Source: Sarocladium kiliense
Taxonomy: Eukaryota > Ascomycota > Sordariomycetes > Hypocreales > Sarocladiaceae
Assembly: GCA_030734395.1 (NCBI GenBank)
Contig: JAUZTG010000034.1
Location: 1,922,001-1,986,000, forward strand
Direction: 5' to 3'
DNA: 64,000 nt
Position numbers and translations under genes: made by a program. This document shows, one piece after another, positions 53,607-64,000 of this stretch (the stretch's first letter is position 1; each line of letters opens with the position of its first letter). Below the pieces are notes generated by a model. That model made no database searches and was not told where the DNA came from. It saw nothing but the letters and a program-made list of their open reading frames with translations.

Positions 53607-55799
53607 CTTGCTGTGCACTTGGTAATACTCCTTGCTGGCAACCGTGAATATTCTCGGACTTTGATGGTTCCGTCTCAAGTTCGACCTCGAATGGATGAGT
53701 CGGTTTGATTGAAAGCAGCTGTCAGATCAAGATTCATGGGACGACATCTGATATGTCAATCCTGTCACTACAAGTTCAGTTCCTGAGGCCGATATACGGA
53801 CAGCTCGAGATAGGTAAACCTCGGCACCTCCACATAAGGGCCCGGAAACTAAAGGGACAGCCAGCCAGGTAAGCTGTCGCTCCGGGTGGTATGTGGGGGT
53901 TGGTTTACCGACCAAAGGCCGTGCGGGGTCCCCAGATCCGAGCATAGCGGCCTGTTCTCAGCCCCCGAGCCAATCCGTCGTCGGCTTTGAGACCTTGGGC
54001 ATGTCGGCTTCTAAGAGATTGAGATAGTGGCGTCATTGAGTATCGACCGATATCGCTCTCCATGGACCGTAGCCTCGGGTATCGCAAGTGATATCATGCT
54101 CAATTGACGACGCGACAAGAACTGTCGTCGGATTTGTGTGTGGGAGAGCCGCATAGAAATATACTACGCACAACTGAGGTACCTATAAGAGTGTTCTAAT
54201 AAATCCTGCTCCCCTATGAAACATGATCCGTCTGTTGAGCATCGAGAACTTATAACCAACCAATCAAGGATGAAGAACCATGATCATCGCTTCCATCCAT
54301 GCGCTCCCAGCGTGTTGCTTCTTCGGACAGATAAAGAGACAGGGAACACCCCGTCGTGCCAAAGTAGGATTGGTGGCACCATCTGCCATTCCGTTGTCTT
54401 CACGACAGTCACCAGTTATGGCGGCAATTTAGCAGGGATTCCTGTAGATCCAGAATCACGAAAGGTAACCCAGACAATGGGCTCAAACAAGGAATAGAAT
54501 CCGGGACCCGTAGATCAGACATTGTACCTACCGCTGTACCGAGTAGAGAGACTCGATAAACAGGGAATCCGTATGGGGCCCTTCCCGCACCTCGCTAAAC
54601 GTTGGTGTGACAGGGGCGCTGTGAAAATCATAGCACCTTTTGAAGTGGAGGCGGATCATCTGAACAGGGGGTCCTTTTGCTCCACAGGGGTTCCCAGCCC
54701 ACTGAAGTTTTGCTCCGAACAGGATCCGCGGCTGGGGGGATCTGTTCCTGTTCCTATTCCTAGCCTACCTAAAGAGATCCTCGATTGGGCGAGGCGAGGG
54801 GGTTTCAAAGGTGTGTCAATCGTGTTGACCTCGCTTGGGTCTCCAGCTTTCTTTCCGTCTACCCGGCGAATCGACTGCTGGCAAGCAAAGATGGTTGGGA
54901 AAAGTCAAGTATTATTGTGAATTTCCGGATTCTCACAGCCAAAGCATGTCTTTGGTTTTGCCTCAGCCTGGCCCCCCATCTGAGGGTCTTCTCTACCCAT
55001 CCAGTCCAAGCCGGCACTACATCCCGCGCGCCAGGGGCGGTTCACTGTTGAGAAATAGTTTCCCACTCGGCATTCTCTTCAGCGCTGCACCTCCAAAGAT
55101 CAGATGAGATCAGGAAGCTGGCACTCTCATCCGTCCATTCTGAGTTGCAATTGAGCAGCTTTCAATTGGCTGGGGTATCACTGCCGATTACTACCTTCCT
55201 ATTCCCAGCACAGATCTGCCAAGTGTTGTCCCCTCTTTCTCTCTGTCCCTCTCGCTTCCACTGGGCTGCAGCAGCAACAGCAGTAACATGCTGCAAGATT
55301 CTCTGCAGAGATAACAGCGCCCCCCCCCCCCCCCCTCCCCTCCAAGACTTTCTCTAATGGGACGAGGGGCCGTGCACGTGCATGCTGGGCTTGCCAGGAA
55401 CGGCGGTCTTGCAGCTCTGGAACCTCGACGAACAGGCTGTGGCGCACGCAGTGGCCACCCAAACAGGCAGCACCTTGGCTGCGGCAGAGGGCCCATGGTG
55501 AGACAGTTGTGGCGTCTGCAGGGGGGGCGTGTTTGGCTGTGACCTTACGACAGTTCAGTTACGGTATCCATAAGGCTCAGCTCTTCAACATTGCCGAGGT
55601 GCTAGTCCGTGTAGGCTATCCTGCCTCGTGGCTAATAGTGCGCTGACCAGCCTCCACCGTGCCCGAGTCTATTGTTTAAATGGAACACTAGTTTCGCTCT
55701 TGTAAGCCGTTGTCCACTTGAAAAGGCTGATGGCTGCTCTCCCCTTCCCCTTGTCAACCATCAGATGAATTGTAATTCCCTTTTCGTCCAACCGCCGGC
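53607..55799. other. Gene-poor interval
   Basis: 2.2 kb with no supported gene between AACS and the 7-TM-like gene. Frames such as 54522-54920 have no domain. It contains a run of 16 Cs at 55320-55335. Composition is otherwise ordinary. Confidence 0.55.
55320..55335 (+). repeat. Poly(C)16 homopolymer run
   Basis: Sixteen consecutive Cs, interrupted by a T and followed by four more Cs. Seen directly. The exact length may be affected by sequencing. Confidence 0.85.
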
Positions 55800-57335
55800 A
55801 TGTCACAGATCCCCGATGGCGCCGAGGGCACTGTTGCCGGCGTCATGGTCTACTGCAGCATCTGCCTTATTGCCAGTGCTGCAATGATATGGCTGTCCTG
55901 GACACATGATGAGCGCACAAGTTGTAGGTTTTCTCTAGCCTTGAACCCAGCAAAGAGGTTCAGGGGGTACAGCATGGCAAAGGTACTGACCAACTGGCCT
56001 TGTAGACGTAGCCATGCTCTCGTACTTTGCAACTCTCAGCATCACCGCCTCCATCGTCCAGCAAATCCACGATGTGGTGCGCTACGAATCTCTTGTTACT
56101 GAGCAGTTCGAACATCGCAAAGCACACCCGAATAACCCGGAAGTTGCCATTGCCAATGGTTCAACCGGGTTCAGCTTGGTCCTATACTACATTCGTGAGT
56201 CCTCCCAATCCTCATCAACAGGCCCGCCCGTCTCACCAAATGCGTAGAATACTACTGCTACAATGTGGAAGCAATGTGTGTTATGTTCTGGTGCGTAATG
56301 ATCCTTGGAATTATACCTATCACTCCTCAGACCTTCTGCTAACTGCCCCTCGAAGGGCTTCATTCCTCGCCCAGTCTGTCTACGGTCTCTCTAGTCGCTC
56401 TCGGCTGAAGATTATTCTCCGGCGCATCAACCGAGGCGGCAAGATCTTCGCGGTACTTTTCCCTTTGACCACCATCCTACTCTTGAGAATTCCCCAGGTT
56501 CAGGGCCAATTCGTTGTGTTCATCCTACTCGCCGATCTCCCACGTACAGTGCCCCCTCCTGCAAGTCATAGCCCCAACTAACACGATTCCAGTCATGCTC
56601 AGCCTTCTCTGCAGCTGTACCCTTATGCTCATGATCCTCGGCCGTTATGTCCACTCAAAACGCAAATTCCTTCACTGGAGCGATAATGGAGCCTCCGAGT
56701 CCAACGGCGGTACCTTGTCCGTAGATCGTACCACAAACCCCAGCACCCCGGGCAAATCAACCATGACATCCTCGCACGCCCCGAGCGGCGGCAAGCAAAA
56801 CAAGGGCATGTGGGACCGCTGGCTCCTTGTCCGATTCACCATTGCCTTCGTATCCCTCAGTGTCTTCGAGGTCACAAACACCCTCTTCCAGATCAGGGCT
56901 GTCATGAACGCCGAAAGCGATGCTGCAGCCTCGGCTCCTGATTTCTCTGCAGAGCGAGCCAAGGGAGCGTGGATCTTCTTCATGCCAGGCGTAACGCCAG
57001 GGCTATTCATCTTCATCGTTTTCGGCACCACGACCCCGTTGAGGAGGTACATGTACGAAACCATCGTACCAAAGAGGTGGCAGCGCCAGTACAGGGCAGA
57101 GCGCAAGGCTGCTGCCGGAGGGGCTGCGAGAAGTAGAAGTGATACTGGGCCGCCAGTTCCGCCCAAGGACGATTTGGAGATGCAGCCATATCACGACAAT
57201 AACTTATCGAAGAGCCAGACCGGGATAGTGGTCCGATCAGTCAAGGGAAATCGGGAATATGGAGAGGAGGCTTCGCGTTGTGACAGTGATGAGTTTCCCA
57301 TCTTGCCTGGGTACAAGAATCCTCGGCGGCATTGA
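55800..57335 (+). CDS. Seven-TM-like fungal membrane protein, function unknown
   Basis: Exons are 55800..55923, 56006..56194, 56248..56290, 56356..56543 and 56593..57335, giving 428 aa. Hydrophobic segments lie at about 13-34, 43-62, 96-120, 148-165, 172-200, 250-272 and 305-325, which gives seven helices. The conserved-looking pieces are SITASIVQQIHDVVRYE after helix 2, YYIQYYCYNVEAMCVMFWASF made by splicing, and a SVFEVTNTLFQI helix. A Ser/Thr/Gly-rich loop precedes helix 6, and the cytosolic tail is disordered with Arg/Ser and Pro. The layout is receptor-like, but no known GPCR signature could be assigned. It precedes a Zn2Cys6 gene on the same strand. Confidence 0.72.
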
Positions 57336-57939
57336 AAGTCATGACAGATACTTAGAAACTATGCATTGTGTGATGAAACACATTTGAAGCCACGAACGTT
57401 CTTTCCAGCCAATTGATCGGCAAGTCTTCCCGGCAAAGTTGTCCAGTTCTGGTTTGTTCACCGCAGCAAGGCGTCTCCAACGGCAAAGTGAAGTTATGAC
57501 AGTCAACTACTAGTGAAGCTTGTGGCTCTCTTCATCCCAACGACGCTTACCTGACTGGATTGTGCTGTTTAAGCCGCTCTACAGAGATGTATACTGTACT
57601 TGGTTTGATGTGATCAGATCTGTCTCTGGCTGTGGTTCTGCAAGTCACCCTAAGGCGTTCAGGAATAATCAAGGTTGGGTGAGGCATGCGCCTTGCGAGG
57701 CTTCGCTTATTCAGGGGGAGGATGAGAGTGACGGTACTTTGGTTAGGGCATCTATCACAGTTTCGCTGTGTCTGGCAGGAAAGTCATTCTTCTCTTAAGA
57801 TGGACACGCTCAATTGATAGACTCTCTAACCTAAGTGTATTTTGTGACCTACGTTGCTTTCTCCTTTTCCTGACGCCATGAATTGATCAAAGCCCGCGCG
57901 AAATGTCATTCTCTAGGGTAAGTCAAGCGCAGGGCCGCA
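57336..57939. other. Intergenic
   Basis: The 3' flank of the 7-TM-like gene and promoter of the Zn2Cys6 gene. No domain-bearing frame was seen. Confidence 0.5.
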
Positions 57940-60495
57940 ATGCCTAGGCCCGATCTCGGCTTCATTGATGAACTCCCTGTGAACACCAGCACGGCGAGAA
58001 CACACGCAAGCATGGAGCAGGGTCAAGAAGCAGCGCAAAAGCTATCGTAAGGCACACTTAGAATGTATTACTACGGGCTGCAATGCATTGTGCTGACCAC
58101 TGATGACTACAGTTGCCGACGATGCCAGATGCGAAAGGTGTGTTTCTCAGGCGCGCGACCTCACTCGCTCAACAGCTTTGCCAGTCTCGACCTGACCGTA
58201 TTTAGATCAAATGCGACCGCAAATATCCTTGCTCAAACTGCGCTCATCACAAAGCTACCTGCGAATTTCGTAGTCAGGATGGTCGTCGCAGACCTGCATC
58301 ACACGCCTATATAACAGCACTCGAAACTCGGGTGGCCTGGTACGAGTCAGTGATCCGTAAACTAAAGGATTCCAATTCATCGGATCATGAGGCCATCCTT
58401 GCCCAGGTCACCCTTGATGATCATCTTCCGGCACAGGAGCCGGTCAATGAGATTACAGTACAGAGAGCTAGTGCATCTGAGGACCGCGGCCTTTCGCCAG
58501 CTGCTGTCGGCTCTCTGAAGCAAGGCCCATCCGGTAACTCATGCATCTAGAGATCAACCGGCTAAGAACGTTGTAATTAACCCGTCTATAGGTACTCTAC
58601 AATACCACGGCGCTACAAGCGTCTATTTAGATGATGATCTCGACGACCCCTCTCCATTTAGTCCGCCGAAGGCAATGTCAAGCGCTCATTCATGGAGCGA
58701 TTACCGATTAGCCACCGTCTTGGGAATCGACGATGCCTTGATTAAGGAGGGTCTGTCACTGTTCTTCATGCATCAATACCCGCAATTCATGTTTGTCTAC
58801 CGGGAGGCCTTCCTCGCAGATTACTTCACATCCGAGCATAGCGGCCAGTACTGGTCCTTCTCTCTTCTATACGCACTCTGCGCTCTTGGTGCAGTGCACT
58901 CGTCGGATCCCGAGACCAGAAGCAAGTCGTTATTGCTTGCGAAATGTGCCCAGGAGATCATAGTTACTCATGAACTTAGCCTATCAGCCTTCACCACCGT
59001 TCAGGCGCTACTTTGCCTGGCATTCTATAAGCTGGGTTGTGGTAGCTCATCTGAGGGCTGGCTTCTTTCAGGTATGATTGCAGCTTTCTAGCTGCGCTTA
59101 GCGAACGGGACTGAGTAATGTTTTAGGCATGGCATTTCGTATGGGCCAGGACTTGGGCTTCCATCGCGACCCACGGCTCTGGGTGTTCAAAGATCACAGT
59201 ATTCTAACGCCGAGTAACATCGAGATTCGGCGACGTATTTACTGGGGTTGCTACCTCGCAGACAAGTGAGACCTCTTTCCCACCTTCATATAGACACATG
59301 ACTAATAAGCCCTTAGATACATTAGCTTATACATGGGAAGACCTGTGAGCCTCATGGAACGCGACGCCGAAGTCGATCCAGTCGAGCCGCTGCCGTTCGT
59401 TTGAGCCACCCCTCATGGATCTCTGATGAGCTTACTGAATTTTCAGCAGAGACTTCCCAGCTGACCATACATGGTTTGGATTGAATGAAATTGCCGCAGA
59501 CTTCGCCAGTAATGCAAATAAACGGCCCCAGCTGACCATCTGCTTCCGGCACATGGTGGTGCTGGGAGGCATCTTTCAGGATTTTATGGCAATCATCTTC
59601 TCACCGAAGAGCCACACTGATCAAGCTGTAATCATGAATCACTTAGGTCAATTCAATCTTAAGCTTAACCGATGGTGCTCTGGATTGCCAGAGTGTCTTC
59701 AATGGAGCCAGTGGACTCAGAAGACGACGATTGAGCCTCACGTTCTGGCCTTGCAGTAAGACCACGCAGACTTTTCATAAGAATTTCCAAACTAATAGCC
59801 TTGAAGCCTATTCTATCACACTATCATGTTATCTTTCAATCGCCATTTCATCGACACCTCAAAGAACTCTAGATTTCGACCCAATCAACAGTCACAAATA
59901 GCTTGTACGACTTCTTGCGACGCTATCATTGCCATGGCGAGACAAGTCCATCACAGTACTCCGATATACAAACCGCCTGTTTCACTTCTTTATGCCTTGA
60001 CTATGGTAGCCATTACAGCTATCACAAATAGAGGTATTCATCCCAACCCTCTACATGGCGAGAGGAGCAATGTACTGATTAATAGTGATAGGCCAAGAAG
60101 GCTTACAACAGGATGCAAGGCTTACATTCATTATCAAAGTTTTAGGCGAGTGCACGCCGTACTTCGGTTTAGCCACGGAGATGCGTTCAAAACTTGTCCG
60201 ATATCTTCGCTCTCCTAGCTTCAGGCCTCACGCCCAGCCGAAAGGCACTGATGGTTCCGTCGGCCCCAACCAATCATCCCACGCAGCAGTCCAACCAGCC
60301 GAAAATGTGGTCTTCGGAGGCAGTGAGGGCCAAAGCAAGTCACAGACTGCGCCGGGCGTTCAGTCGCAACCAGCGGTATCACCGTCAGACATTTATAATG
60401 TATACTTTCCGGACGCGATGCAGTTAGTGGATTTCAGTCTAGACGGCAGCTCATTCTTGTCAGACCCTTTCCAAGATTGGTTCTTCCAATCATAA
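57940..60495 (+). CDS. Zn2Cys6 fungal transcription factor
   Basis: Nine exons: 57940..58046, 58113..58137, 58206..58533, 58592..59071, 59127..59265, 59317..59394, 59447..59755, 59807..60033 and 60092..60495, giving 698 aa. The zinc cluster CRRCQMRKIKCDRKYPC-SNC-AHHKATC (CX2CX6CX5CX2CX6C) is split over exons 2 and 3; exon 2 is 25 nt. A short linker and coiled piece (ALETRVAWYESVIRKL) follow. The fungal_trans domain runs from about 195 with FMHQYPQFMFVYREAFLADYF, GMAFRMGQDLGFHRD, RRRIYWGCYLADKYISLYMGRP and HTWFGLNEIAADF. The C-terminus is acidic/aromatic (DAMQLVDFSLDGSSF), like an activation region. The exon 6 donor GTTCGT is unusual. An internal Met (MEQGQEAAQKL) is an alternative start. Its targets may be the neighbouring permease and PLP-enzyme genes, by inference. 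Confidence 0.88.
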
Positions 60496-60951
60496 GGTGG
60501 CGAGGCTCAAGCCTAATCATATATATGATGTGTATATCAGTAACAATAATATCCATCGACTTACGTTAGCATGGTAGCTGATGTGTCACGTCATGGAAAT
60601 GGTAGGCTATCCGAATGCTCGGGAAGGGAAACTACTGGAAGACCTCAGACTTTACACACACACACACACTTGCTGTAGCTACCTTTAGTAAATAGTCTTA
60701 ATCATTCGTTCTCCTTCGATTGCTCGCTCTCCCTGACCGCGATCCGTAACAATAGTCCTTCTAATCATCTTGAAATACTTGAATTTCTGCTGAAATGTTC
60801 AAACTTGCGAGGTTTTTGAAGCTCATAGTAGAAGAGACGCTATTCACTGGGTATTTAGGACTTTTACTTGTTCACAAAATGTTTCTCTCTTGGTTCAGCA
60901 TGTGCTATGGGCCTCATCAGAGCCAGCATGCACCTTGAATCCTTATCATTT
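60496..60951. other. Convergent 3' intergenic region with (AC)8
   Basis: Three-prime flanks of the Zn2Cys6 gene and the permease. An (AC)8 microsatellite lies at 60654-60669. No gene was seen. Confidence 0.55.
60654..60669 (+). repeat. (AC)8 microsatellite
   Basis: Eight perfect dinucleotide units in the intergenic region, seen directly. Confidence 0.9.
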
Positions 60952-62846
60952 CTATTGCACATGGCCATTTTGCCGCCTCCGGACAAGGTTTTTAGCCTTG
61001 TCTATGAGACTCAATGTATGTGTGGCCACGAGCCGCTCCTGCTCTTCCAGTTCTTCGAACTCGCGGCGACCGCTATGCAGATCCATCTCCATAGCCTTCA
61101 CTCGCTTAGTCCTCTTCATCACCTTGCAGCTGAGAATATTGATAAGATACACTATGATTCCAATATAGCACGTCATGAATGTTGCGATCGTGAACTTTGG
61201 AATGAATGCGTTGTATCCTAGTTTAATTCATTAGAACGCCACTCATGTAGTCTGGAGATAGAATCTTGTGTTGGGCCATGGTACTTACCGTTGAAAAAAG
61301 TGATGACCATGGTGAGAAACAAGGCAAAGTAGGCCCCATATGGCTGCAAGGGCCCTCGGTAGGGCATCGATCTGAAATCAATGTTCTGCGCCTTCATTCC
61401 ACGGCGGAAACCTATGTAGGAAACTAGGATATTAATCCAGTTGAGTGTGCCAAAAACGGTGACCAAGCTGACAAAGTAGCCAAAAACCGTAGATGCGGAC
61501 TTGCTGACGTTCATGTAGGCAAGGAGACAGAAAAGCGAGGTCGCGCCGACGCCCCATATCGGAACTCCATTCTTGGTCGTGTGAAGGAAGATCTTGGGAG
61601 CATGACCATCTTTGGCGAGAGAATAAAGCGTCCGAGCTCCAACATAAATGTCGGTATTCGCAGCAGAGATGACAAACACGAGGAGACCAGCGTTGACGAT
61701 GTCTGGAAGGACCTTGATGCCACCAAGGGTCATGGCGATAACAAACGGCGAGGCTGCCGCACTGGTCTTAGCCTTCGTAGCGCCAACAAGTCGCTCGTTG
61801 TCATGGGGAACGGCCATGCCGAGAACCAAGACCCCAAGGATATAGAAGACGCAGATTCGCCACAATGTCTGTTTGATGGCTCGTGGGATGTTCTTCCGAG
61901 GATTCGGAGTTTCGCCAAAGGCAGCGCCAACGACCTCAGTCCCAGTGTAGGCGAAGCATGATTGGACCATGCAGGCCCAGAAGCCCAAGAATTTGCCGAG
62001 ACTACCAGTATAGATATACTCGCCGAAGGCTCCAGGGTTGTCCCAGTACCTGAAGCCTACGCGACCATGGGCAGGGGCTCCTCCCAGAGATACCACTAAG
62101 CATACAATCATTACTGTTATAAGAACGATGATCTTGATGGAAGAGAGAATAAATTCAGACTCTCTGAAGCCTCCAACATGCAGAATCTAAAGTCACGCGT
62201 GTTATTTAATAGATATTACGGGCCAAGGAATAGGAAGCCTGCGTAGCAGGACTCACATTGATACCGACGATAACCACGGCAAAGACGGTAACCCAAATAG
62301 CCACATTCAAGTCCGGACGCCAATACTGAATGAACAGACCGGCAGCGGTTAAGTTATTAGGCAGAACAATGGCATATTTCAAGAAGTAGTTCCAGCCTGT
62401 TGCGTAGCTAGTGGGTCGAGTTAGCCTCACATGAAATGATCAGATAGCGTAGGTAGGTCGAGTGATGTTGAAACTTACCCAAGCGCAGGATCCACGAATC
62501 TGGTAGCAAATCCATTGAACCCTTGGTCTGTAGGCAGGAAAGACGCCATCTCTCCCAAGGCAGTCATGACAAAGTAGATGATGGAACCGGTGACGATGTA
62601 GGCAATAAGCAAGCTGGCAGGACCTCCGCGAGAGAGGCCAGTGCCGGATCCAATGATCAAGCCCGTGCCAATAGCACCAGCAATAGCAAGCATGTTGACT
62701 TGGCGTGGCTTGAAGTCTCGGCGAAGCGCGGGTTGCTGGTTGCCATCTTCATGGCTCTGGGGCAAACCCATGACGCCGTCCTGGACTAGACCAGACTCGT
62801 TATCGATGTCAGAATGCACCTTCTGATCATTGCCCAGATTAGCCAT
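60952..62846 (-). CDS. Amino-acid permease (yeast amino-acid transporter type, APC superfamily)
   Basis: Minus-strand exons are 62479..62846, 62257..62407, 61289..62186 and 60952..61217, giving 560 aa. After a hydrophilic N-terminus, FKPRQVNMLAIAGAIGTGLIIGSG is the conserved first helix with the substrate-binding GAIGTG loop. LGEMASFLPTDQGFNGFATRFVDPALG and the spliced YATGWNYFLKYAIVLPNNLTAAG follow, then ACMVQSCFAYTGTEVVG and about twelve helices in total. The C-terminus is charged and helical (REFEELEEQERL). These are features of fungal general and basic amino-acid permeases of the plasma membrane. Specificity is not predictable. A TATAAAA on the minus strand lies 140 bp upstream. It faces away from a PLP-enzyme gene. 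Confidence 0.94.
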
Positions 62847-62986
62847 GGCGCGAGGAGTTATATGCCGAGGGTCAGGCTTGTAGAGAAAGAAGCATGAAGA
62901 ATTTGTGCGTGGACACAGTGACGGCTAGCTGGGAAAGATCCTGGATGTCTGAAGGGGTCATATCTCCTAACAGAGGCAACGAGTCG

Positions 62987-62993
62987 TTTTATA
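62987..62993 (-). promoter_or_regulatory. TATA box of the permease gene
   Basis: TATAAAA on the minus strand, about 140 bp upstream of the permease ATG at 62846. The call rests on motif and spacing only. Confidence 0.5.
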
Positions 62994-63434
62994 CTTCAGC
63001 ACGAGTATCTAGCTCCTGGCTCAGATAACCTGGGGTAGATAGATAGGCGCTGACTACTTACGGGTCCATGATGCTGGAACTGATAGGAGAGATGTGGAAC
63101 TTGAAGCTATTGAATCCGGAGGCGGCACTGGTCCGGCGACGGCCCCACTCGACGGGAGTCGATCCCCGTGCCATGACTCGAGTAATGCAGCCGAAGGTGT
63201 CTGTAGAAGCAGCGAGGTCGACCACGGGGAACACAGAAGATAGAGGGGCTCGCATTGAACCTGGAGGCGGTACGCGATAGCAGTCCTAGTTCGAAGCTGG
63301 CCTTCGGACTTCCCCTGAGGGCCCTGCATCAAGGCGGAAGCCGATGACCGCTGCGGCAGGGGAGGGGGGTACTGAGTACCACGACTGTCTGGAACTCCTG
63401 ACTGTATGCAAAGACATGGTAACTCTGTGTCTAA

Positions 63435-63453
63435 ATATATATATATATATATA
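63435..63453. repeat. (AT) dinucleotide tract
   Basis: A 19-nt alternating AT run in the divergent promoter, seen directly. Confidence 0.9.
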
Positions 63454-63620
63454 GGATCTGTGCGCAGCATCGATAGAGGCATCTCATCGCATGTTTTTCA
63501 CTATCGCAAAACTCCCTGATCTATTTGGAACTTATTGAAGGCGTGGCTCATCGACTTCTCGCCTCGCATATCCTAGATTATCCTTCAACACAAGCAGCCG
63601 TCTTGAACTCTTTGCCCATA

Positions 63621-64000
63621 ATGAGTCCTTCGGCTACACTTCAGTCAGCTGACAGCAATGGCCAAGAGATCCCCTCAGTGGCCCCTTCTAAAGCTGCTCC
63701 CACACCGGAAGACCTGTCAGTGCTGAGCGATGCTTTCCAACACTTCGACTCCTCCGAAATGGCCAGGCTAAGGGCTCTGGCACCAGCTCTTGACTACGGT
63801 GCCATCATTCACGTTAATTCGGGTTACCAGGCCCTTCTCAACCTGCGTGTCAAGGCAGCACTCGATCAATTCCTTCTCGAAGGCGCTTGCGATCCGAATC
63901 CCAAGGGCAAGTGGCAGCAGAATGCAGCCCAAGCTGCCAAAGACCTTGCTCGATATCTCAACGTCGACGCCACCTCCCTTGCTTGGACCCGAGACACAAC
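63621..64000 (+). CDS. PLP-dependent class-V aminotransferase-like protein, 5' part
   Basis: The reading frame is open from ATG 63621 to the window end (126 codons seen) and continues outside. After a disordered Ser/Pro/Ala-rich leader (about 1-35) come a short helix (EMARLRALAP), IIHVNSGYQALLNLRVKAALDQF, and KGKWQQNAAQAAKDLARYLNVD followed by SLAWTRDTT. The order of a glycine turn after a strand, a helix over substrate-entry residues and an LAWTRDTT-like segment matches the N-terminal part of class-V aminotransferases such as isopenicillin-N-epimerase-like and cysteine-desulfurase-like proteins. The PLP lysine lies beyond the window, so activity cannot be checked. Confidence 0.58.
   Translation, partial: MSPSATLQSADSNGQEIPSVAPSKAAPTPEDLSVLSDAFQHFDSSEMARLRALAPALDYGAIIHVNSGYQALLNLRVKAALDQFLLEGACDPNPKGKWQQNAAQAAKDLARYLNVDATSLAWTRDT

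Larger units (their letters stand above)
62847..63620. promoter_or_regulatory. Shared promoter of permease and PLP-enzyme genes
   Basis: A 774-bp divergent region holding the permease TATA box (62987-62993, minus) and an AT dinucleotide tract at 63435-63453 about 170 bp before the PLP-enzyme start. Paired CGG triplets occur (for example near 63117-63140), but no clear palindromic Zn2Cys6 site could be fixed by eye. Confidence 0.5.

Noticed and set aside
59395..59446. Apparent frameshift with stop codons in the Zn2Cys6 gene
   Set aside because: A 52-nt intron with donor GTTCGT and acceptor TTTCAG restores VEPLP-RDFPADHTWFG in frame, so no lesion is needed.
1..64000. CRISPR arrays, prophage, insertion sequences, plasmid origins, large secondary-metabolite synthases
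   Set aside because: None were seen. The window is ordinary eukaryotic nuclear DNA with no transposase, integrase, PKS or NRPS frame.

Overview
This window is nuclear DNA of a filamentous ascomycete (Pezizomycotina). The genes are eukaryotic and dense, on both strands, and split by short GT-AG introns of mostly 50-120 nt with CTRAY-like branch sites. The proteins are typical of the group: a fungal AA9 lytic polysaccharide monooxygenase with CBM1, a Zn2Cys6 regulator, a DUF3684 protein, and fungal forms of Cdc16, Med6, Shg1 and calcineurin A. I cannot name the species. The LPMO suggests a plant-debris or plant-associated lifestyle. I assembled exons by hand from splice signals, reading-frame phase and family similarity. 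Gene calls are therefore firmer than some 5' ends.

Layout. 1-768: 3' end of a Ugo1-like mitochondrial carrier-fold gene. 2.6-3.7 kb: secreted AA9 LPMO-CBM1. 3967-4048: tRNA-Ser(AGA). 5.2-10.5 kb: giant GHKL-ATPase/DUF3684 protein. 10.6-11.7 kb (-): aldo/keto reductase. 12.6-13.2 kb: SRPBCC-fold protein. 13.2-16.9 kb: long stretch without a recognisable gene. 16.9-18.6 kb: triose-phosphate/nucleotide-sugar-type transporter with a 6-nt exon. 19.2-21.5 kb (-): Shg1-domain protein with a huge RS/RD/RE tail. 21.9-22.4 kb (-): three tandem tRNA-Ser(AGA) units, the middle one decayed. 23.1-23.8 kb: GNAT. 24.0-24.6 kb (-): MMTAG2-like protein. 25-26 kb: MED6. 26.2-29.9 kb (-): DEAH helicase Dhr1/Ecm16. 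30.3-30.8 kb: proteasome assembly chaperone 3-like. 31.2-33.1 kb (-): calcineurin A. 34-35 kb (-): SDR. 36.1-38 kb (-): trimethyllysine dioxygenase. 38.4-40.6 kb: membrane-anchored deubiquitinase. 41.2-41.5 kb: small mitochondrial-type protein. 41.8-43.2 kb (-): eIF2B delta. 44.5-46 kb: ArgJ. 46.1-46.9 kb (-): imidazoleglycerol-phosphate dehydratase. 47.4-49.5 kb: APC6/Cdc16. 50.4-51 kb: small membrane protein. 51.2-53.6 kb (-): acetoacetyl-CoA synthetase. 53.6-55.8 kb: no gene seen. 55.8-57.3 kb: 7-TM-like protein. 57.9-60.5 kb: Zn2Cys6 factor. 61-62.8 kb (-): amino-acid permease. 63.6 kb to the end: class-V aminotransferase-like gene, cut by the window edge.

How the genes fit together. Most are housekeeping genes with no shared pathway: ribosome biogenesis, mediator, APC/C, arginine and histidine synthesis, carnitine synthesis, ketone-body activation. 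The last 8 kb differ. A Zn2Cys6 regulator, an amino-acid permease and a PLP-enzyme gene sit together, and the permease and the PLP-enzyme gene diverge from one shared 0.77-kb promoter. This looks like a small regulated nitrogen-compound uptake and metabolism module, which is an inference from layout. The most unusual items are the HExxHx5H signature at the end of the DUF3684 ATPase, the tRNA-Ser array with a RIP-like decayed copy, and several micro-exons.
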